Below are positions 57,434 to 64,000 of a DNA stretch of 64,000 nt, piece by piece; the stretch's first letter is position 1, and each line of letters starts with the position of its first letter. The notes beneath the pieces were generated by a model, which was given only the letters and a program-made list of their open reading frames with translations, had not been told where the DNA came from and searched no databases. The translations under genes and the position numbers were made by a program. The stretch is taken from positions 4,464,001 through 4,528,000 of the forward strand of contig CAVNZM010000009.1 of NCBI GenBank assembly GCA_963693365.1, read 5' to 3'. The DNA comes from Amoebidium appalachense (taxonomy: Eukaryota > Ichthyosporea).

Positions 57434-58160
57434 ATGGCTAAGTTCAACGTAGATATGTTCTACGCATTGGCAGCGGAGGATAGCTCCCTGCACACACAGG
57501 TACCACAGGTTCATACACTAGACGTTAGACAGACCACAGCTTTCAGTTTCACACTCAAACACGACTCAGAAATACCTAGGTGGCTTAGGACACTCATAGC
57601 AAACACACCCACACTAGTGTTAGACACTAAGAAGGCCCCTACTGTGGCGGCCTCGTGCCTAATGATTAAGCAGTGCATCGACCACAAGACCATGGCCGAC
57701 TTATGCACCCTTATGGAGGAGCACCCGTACCGGGCCGAGCAGGCCCCCCAGGTGACGGCTCGTATATACGAGCAGCAGTACGACGAGGGGAGTGTCCCGG
57801 ACGCTCGGCCAAAAAAACTAACTTTTCCCTATCACTCACGTCACCAGCTAACTCACAAAGGTCTTCAAAGACCCGATATTCCCTTTCAAAGAATGCACGA
57901 GCTTCTACGGGGGACATATCTAGAGTGGGGAAGGTATACTTCCATTCTCGTAGCTGGGCCCTGAAGGTACGGCGCCGTTCGGCCGTCAGGTATCGGTCGA
58001 CGAGCCGGGCCGTATACTCGAGCTCGTTCTCGGGCCGTGTGAAGGCCTCGAGCTCACCGTCCACGTCGTCGGTGCTGTTCTCGTCCTCGTCGTCGGGGAT
58101 GAATCGCGCGGCCAGACGTTGCTCGTAAGGCTCTCTCTGTCAACACAGACACTGTACGCA
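57434..58160 (+). pseudogene. gag pseudogene, copy 2, with internal inversion
   Basis: The first 120 codons match gag copy 1 closely (MAKFNVDMFYALAAEDSSLH). An 11-base deletion near 57791 (GAGGGGAG|TGTCCCGG) breaks the frame. Then 57811-58120 is the reverse complement of copy 1 positions about 54442-54750, after which the forward sequence resumes at 58121 (GCTCGTAAGGCTCTCTCTG, copy 1 at 54762). Similarity ends near 58160, about 250 codons into gag. The segment cannot make a Gag protein. Confidence 0.85.
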
Positions 58161-59080
58161 CCAGAAGCCGTATCTCCTTTGCGAAAGACCCCATGGGGTT
58201 GCTTTGGTCACTCAACTGCGTGAACGACGTCTCTGTGCGCGCACCGATATAACGGCTGTTGTGATAAGCCGAACTTTTCAAACAGAGGCGTCAACTCTGC
58301 CTCATTATAACTGTTGATATGCCCCTCCACCATATGATGCACAAAGGTGGTGCACCGGCCTAGGTTGATATTTCCCTTAAACATACTTGTATTTATAAGT
58401 GATAAGCTATGTTCGATATAAAGGCTTTTAAAATGCACTGAGCATAAGGTTAAAGAAGAACACAGCCGCTGTTTCGGCCCGGTTGAGGTCATTATGGTGT
58501 CAAGCGAATGATCATGAGTAGGTTTTTTTCAACGCACGGACCCAGGCTGAGCCAACGTTGGTTTTCACGGAGAAGGCCGCAGCAGCTGCAGCTGCCAGCT
58601 TTTGTACAAGCTGCAGCTGGCCGCCCAAATAGATGATTGTGCCGAAACACCAATCATATTTCAGAATATATAAAAGCCTTGTATAGCTACTGATTTAAGA
58701 CGAATCATACTACGGGGCTATTATATTGGACACATAATAGCCAAATACGGATCGTTATTTGCTGTTGTCAGCGAATAGAATGAATCTTATCTCAAGTTAT
58801 CTCAGCCGCTTAGCCTCGGGAACAACAACAGATCGAGATACATTTGTACAACACGTAAGGCAATACGACTGTATACTACAGTACTGTGTTTCGACAATTC
58901 GAGTCATCCATTTTCGACCACCCACCATGAATGATCTAATAATTATAAAGCCACGTTTCAATGTGCAACAGTAAGCTGTGTTGAAACCCCTGGTCTCTGA
59001 ACTACATTCCCTTGTGTGAGCCCAATGCTCCTAGGCGCACTTAGATTCATGCACTAAAGCTGCAGGTTGCATCTTGCCCA
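58161..59080. other. Unique AT-rich sequence after retroelement copy 2
   Basis: A minus frame of 94 codons (58208-58492, with HHMVEGHINSYNEAELTPLF) looks somewhat protein-like but matches no family I know. GCAGCTGCAGCTGCC and AGCTGCAGCTGG (58570-58620) form short inverted and direct CAGCTG repeats. No other gene signal. Confidence 0.4.
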
Positions 59081-59279
59081 AAGCTGAGCAATGGACCAGT
59101 CTACATGTTCAGGTTGCACAGTTACTTGTTCCCGTCTACTGCTCTCTTTTTCTAGGCTGATTGAAACGACATGCTACAAGTTGAGACCACGTCCTGTCTG
59201 CAATGGCCTATCGCATTGCCATGGATGCCCTGAGAGTCCGGTCAACCTGCTTGTTATGTCCTGTGAACACAAACACGCA

Positions 59280-60360
<1,081 letters not shown>

Positions 60361-60759
60361 CCCTGTCCCTCCAGCACCTTCTCTCTCTCCCCCTTCCCCC
60401 CATCCCCATCTCTCCCCTCCCCACCTCGCCCGCCTCCCCCCTCTACCTGTCTCCCCTTCGTTGCTCCGCTGCCCCCTCCCTCCCCCCCCCTTTCCCCTCC
60501 CCCCCCCCCCCCCCCCCCCCGTCCCCCCCGTCCCCGCTTTCTCTCTCTCTCCCTTTTGCTGTCCATCACATTCGCCATCTTAGCTTGGAACACAAAACCG
60601 CTTCCCCTTTTCCAACACACACATACACACATTGATACATCCACGTACATACAAACAGACACATACACACGTGCTGCCCACGCGCACACACGCAGAATGT
60701 TCAATGGTTGACCCAGAGAGTGTGTCTGTGTATGTGGGTGTGTTTGTGGGGTGTTTGTG

Positions 60760-61330
60760 TGTGTGTGTGTGGGGGGGGGGGGGGTGGGGGGGCTGGGGGA
60801 GGGAGGGGCAGGGGGAGGGCAGGTGGGAACACTATGGAGAGATAGAGGATGGGGGGGGGGTCATATGAGAGACGGTGAAATTTGGGGGGAACTGGAGGAA
60901 GGGATAGGAGAGGAGCGTAACACAGTGCGATGCTTCTTTTCTGTTCTTTCTTTTTTTTTTTTGTTGGAGGATTCCAAAGGGAGGGGAGGGGGGAGAAGGA
61001 GGGGAGTGTACAGGAATTGCGGGGAGGGGGGAAGGGGGGCAGATTGTCGGGGTGATACATTTTTGTTTTTTAAGGACCTTTTTTTTTTTGGTGGGGGGGG
61101 GGGGGGGGGAGGGGGGGGGGTAGGCACAGCTGGCAACCAGGATGTGACAGGGAGAAGGCAATGCAGGCGGGGAGAGGGGGGGGGGGGGGGGGGAAGGGGG
61201 GGCGGGCGGGCTTGGGGTTGGCAAAGGGTGGTAGGTAAGAAATGGTATGGGCACGTGGGGAGAGGGGGAGTCAACGTGATGGTTGTAAGGTGGGGAGGAG
61301 GGGCATGGAGGAAGAGGGGCAAGTGGGAGG
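60760..61330. other. G-rich region
   Basis: Interrupted G-tracts (60770-60800, 61090-61122, 61178-61200) with GA-rich linkers; no gene seen. Confidence 0.7.
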
Positions 61331-61389
61331 GGTTTGAAACCTTTAATCTAATTGTTGCACCCACGTGTATACATAAGAATTTGCACTCG

Positions 61390-61680
<291 letters not shown>

Positions 61681-61897
61681 TGGAGACAGGCTCTGGGCCA
61701 GCACAGGCATATATCGAAATGTACGCACACACAACCACACACGCGCGCGTACGCGCATGCACACCTGTGTACAAATACAACAGCCAAAAGCGTTTTTACT
61801 AATTCACTCAACATAATATAACTCAATTCTTCTCTGACACAAATACCATCATGCTTTCAAGGGTGTGTGCATGTCAGCACTTACAGCTTCACCATCC

Positions 61898-61898
<1 letters not shown>

Positions 61899-61972
<74 letters not shown>

Positions 61973-61978
61973 GGGGGG
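61899..61978 (+). repeat. C72 followed by G8
   Basis: Seventy-two consecutive C residues end directly in eight G residues, the longest homopolymer in the window. Confidence 0.95.
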
Positions 61979-62098
61979 CTGTTCCTGGGGAATGGCCTCT
62001 GCAACACTTTGCATAATCTTTGTGTGTGCTTTACGATAGCGAAAATTGCATTTGTTGTCCATCGTGATTGTGCACTTTGCACTCTGTAACACCAAAAA
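61979..62098 (+). repeat. Dispersed repeat, diverged copy next to C72G8
   Basis: GGCCTCTGCAACACTTTGCA ... TTGTTGTCCATCGTGATTGTGCACTTTGCACTCTGTAACACC resembles the end of the copies at 590-642 and 1577-1691 (TTGTCCATCGTGAATGTG, GCACTTCGTACTCTATAACAC). Here the C-tract is on the 5' side. Confidence 0.5.
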
Positions 62099-62779
62099 TA
62101 GGCAACATGTACACAGCTGTGTTGGGGGAGGGGGGGGAGAGGGAGGGGGGGGGGGGGGGGAGGATTCGACTATCTCAGGTGGTAAAGAGGAGGCGAGGAT
62201 GGGGGGAGGGGGGGGGAGTGTCATCTTCCCATGATTAACGGCAAGACTTAGAAGTTGAGTTTTATATATGTTTATTAGTTTGTTGTAGTTTGTTTCCTTT
62301 TCCCTTTTCCTTTCTTCCTTTCTTTCTTTCCTTTCTGTTTCCGTGTGCACAAATATTTTAGATCTGTGTACACATCGAGCTAATTAGCCTGCGCACACGT
62401 ATTGTTGTTTGCGTCAATGTCTAAATATGTTGTCCAATCAGATCTCGTTATATTTTCCCAAATATAGTAACCCACATTCCTCATTAATTCTATTCGATTC
62501 CTTTCCCATTCCATTCCTTTCTATCCTCATTCCTTTTCCTTCTTTTCCCACGACGTAGCATTGTTCTATGTTCCCCAACTATTAGGAATACTTATATTTA
62601 GACGTGTTATGTTAAGAACATGTATAAATATATGATGTGAACTAATAGATACATAAGTGGTTTCATTTTGTTAAATGTTTCCGTACTTTTATTAGAAGAT
62701 TTCTTTCATTAGAGGATTGCGTTTTATCTTCTATGTGTCGACAGGCATTTCGATCGATTTATTTTACCCTCATAGTTTT

Positions 62780-62900
62780 CGTCTTTCTGATTGGAAAATA
62801 GAGTTTTCGTTCTTTTGATTGGCTTATCGATTTCACATTCCCGAGTATAAAAGGAATGTCATCTTGAAATAAATATCAAGCAGTCGAATTCATTTCCTAT
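62780..62900 (+). promoter_or_regulatory. Core-promoter-like segment
   Basis: Two inverted CCAAT motifs (TCTGATTGGAAAA, TTTTGATTGGCTTA) precede a consensus TATAAAAG (62846-62853). A short reading frame follows from 62899 (77 codons), without recognised homology. The close spacing of TATA and AATAAA (about 62870) would also fit an LTR. Confidence 0.35.
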
Positions 62901-63139
62901 GGTTCCAGAAATCGTTCCACTTCTCCGGTTGTGTTTCTCCCGTGTGTGTCTGTGTTGTGTATATCATAACACCCATCTGTGCTCTCTGCTTCTCCGTTTA
63001 CCCACACAAAACAACAGGGAGGGGGGGGGGGAGGGAGGGAAGGATCATGAAAATCTGCATTTCGTGTCGATATCGGGCGGCAAGGAATTGCGATTACAAC
63101 CATACAGTATTTGTACTCGAAGCGCTGATTGAAAATAGG

Positions 63140-63780
63140 CCTAATGAGAGGTGTTTCTGATTTGTAGATAGATCTGGTTAATCATGGGGATTTGTGATCT
63201 TAAAATCGAGCCAATGGGGGGGGGGGGGGGGGGGGGGGTTCTAGTTGATAGGTAAAAGTCTGACCTAATTGGGGGTTTCGAATTTGTAGCTGTAGGCTGA
63301 TGAGGGGATTTCTGGTTGTAGATAGACCTAATCTACAAGGCGGTTTAATTTGTAGCTGTAGGCTGATGAGGGGATTTCTGGTTGTAGATAGACCTAATCT
63401 ACAAGGCGGTTTTCTGTTTTGTAGATAGACCCGGTAACAGGCGGATTTTCTGATTTGTTGATCTAGATAGACCTAATGGGGAGTTTTCTGATTTGTGGAT
63501 AACCCTAATGAGGGGTTTTGATTAGTAGGTAGACGTAATATGCATATGGCGGGGTAGACGTAATATGTGGGTGGGTGGGGGGGGGGGGGGGGGGGGGGAT
63601 AGGCCTCATTTTTTTTTTTTTTGGGGGGGGGGGGGGGTAGGGGGGGATGATCTAATTAGGTATAGATATTCATCTGAGAAAGACTCTTCGCTAATTGGCC
63701 CAGGTGCATTTCTAATTTGTAGATAGACCGAACGAGGGGCCTCTTTGTACATAGATAGATCCTATGAGGGCCCCGGGGAA

Positions 63781-63831
<51 letters not shown>

Positions 63832-64000
63832 AGGGTTTTGAATAGAACTGGTGGGGGCGTTCACGGATTTGTAGATAGATCTATTCGGATTTGAGGTTGA
63901 AAAAGGATTAGTAGATAGTCTAAGATCTATTGGGGGGTTTTCGGATTTGTATGTACTATTGGGGTTTTTTCGGATTTGTAGATAGAGCTATTTGGGGGCT
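63140..64000 (+). repeat. Degenerate minisatellite at right edge
   Basis: About twenty drifting units of 35-45 bases on the theme GATTTGTAGATAGACCTAAT plus G-rich linker plus TTTCT. One unit pair (63281-63343 and 63347-63404) is almost exact. G-tracts up to about 50 bases (63782-63830) interrupt it. It runs off the window. Confidence 0.85.

Overview
Nuclear DNA of a eukaryote. Recognisable proteins are split by spliceosomal GT-AG introns of about 0.5 to 3 kb, and most of the rest is simple sequence: C and G homopolymers of 20 to 72 bases, CA/TG, GA/CT and CGCA microsatellites, minisatellites and longer repeats. Nothing bacterial is present (no operons, no tightly packed reading frames). The proteins (SPC1, PCNA, a plant/protist-type macrodomain protein) do not fix the taxon; a protist or other organism with a repeat-rich genome is as far as I can go.

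Left end (1-3 kb): a two-exon gene for signal peptidase complex subunit 1 (SPCS1), whose 2.3 kb intron is filled with copies of a short dispersed repeat that ends in a C-tract. From 3 to 6.6 kb is mostly unique sequence without a convincing gene. From about 7 to 32.7 kb is a tandem array with a period near 6.1-6.3 kb: three full copies, one copy with an internal deletion, and one more diverged copy. Each copy carries the same ordered set of short exon-like blocks. Some show synonymous third-base differences and compatible splice phases, but every copy also has stops, lost splice sites or indels, so I read it as a decayed (or mostly decayed) tandem gene or exon-block family. One 270 bp module carrying two hairpins is almost unchanged in all four copies that have it.

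Middle (33-44 kb): minisatellites, long GA/TG/CA arrays, a candidate terminal exon on the minus strand (36.9-37.2 kb), and a candidate two-exon plus-strand gene for a serine-rich protein (40.1-42.2 kb).

Right part: a complete three-exon PCNA gene on the minus strand (44.5-46.5 kb) with E2F and CCAAT motifs upstream. Next comes a minus-strand gene whose five identifiable exons rebuild, with perfect phases, a macrodomain of the aprataxin/bHLH140-like type (50.2-56.1 kb). A retroelement fragment (LTR-like 5' repeat plus gag with a CCHC knuckle) sits inside one of its introns. A second copy with the same 5' end lies just upstream of the gene, and its gag is broken by a deletion and an internal inversion. 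From 58 to 64 kb is unique AT-rich DNA alternating with CT and CA arrays, a C72G8 tract and a terminal minisatellite.

SPCS1 acts in signal-peptide removal at the ER, PCNA is the replication sliding clamp, and the macrodomain protein probably handles ADP-ribose or nucleic-acid adducts. They share no pathway. The window is best read as a few housekeeping genes embedded in repeats.
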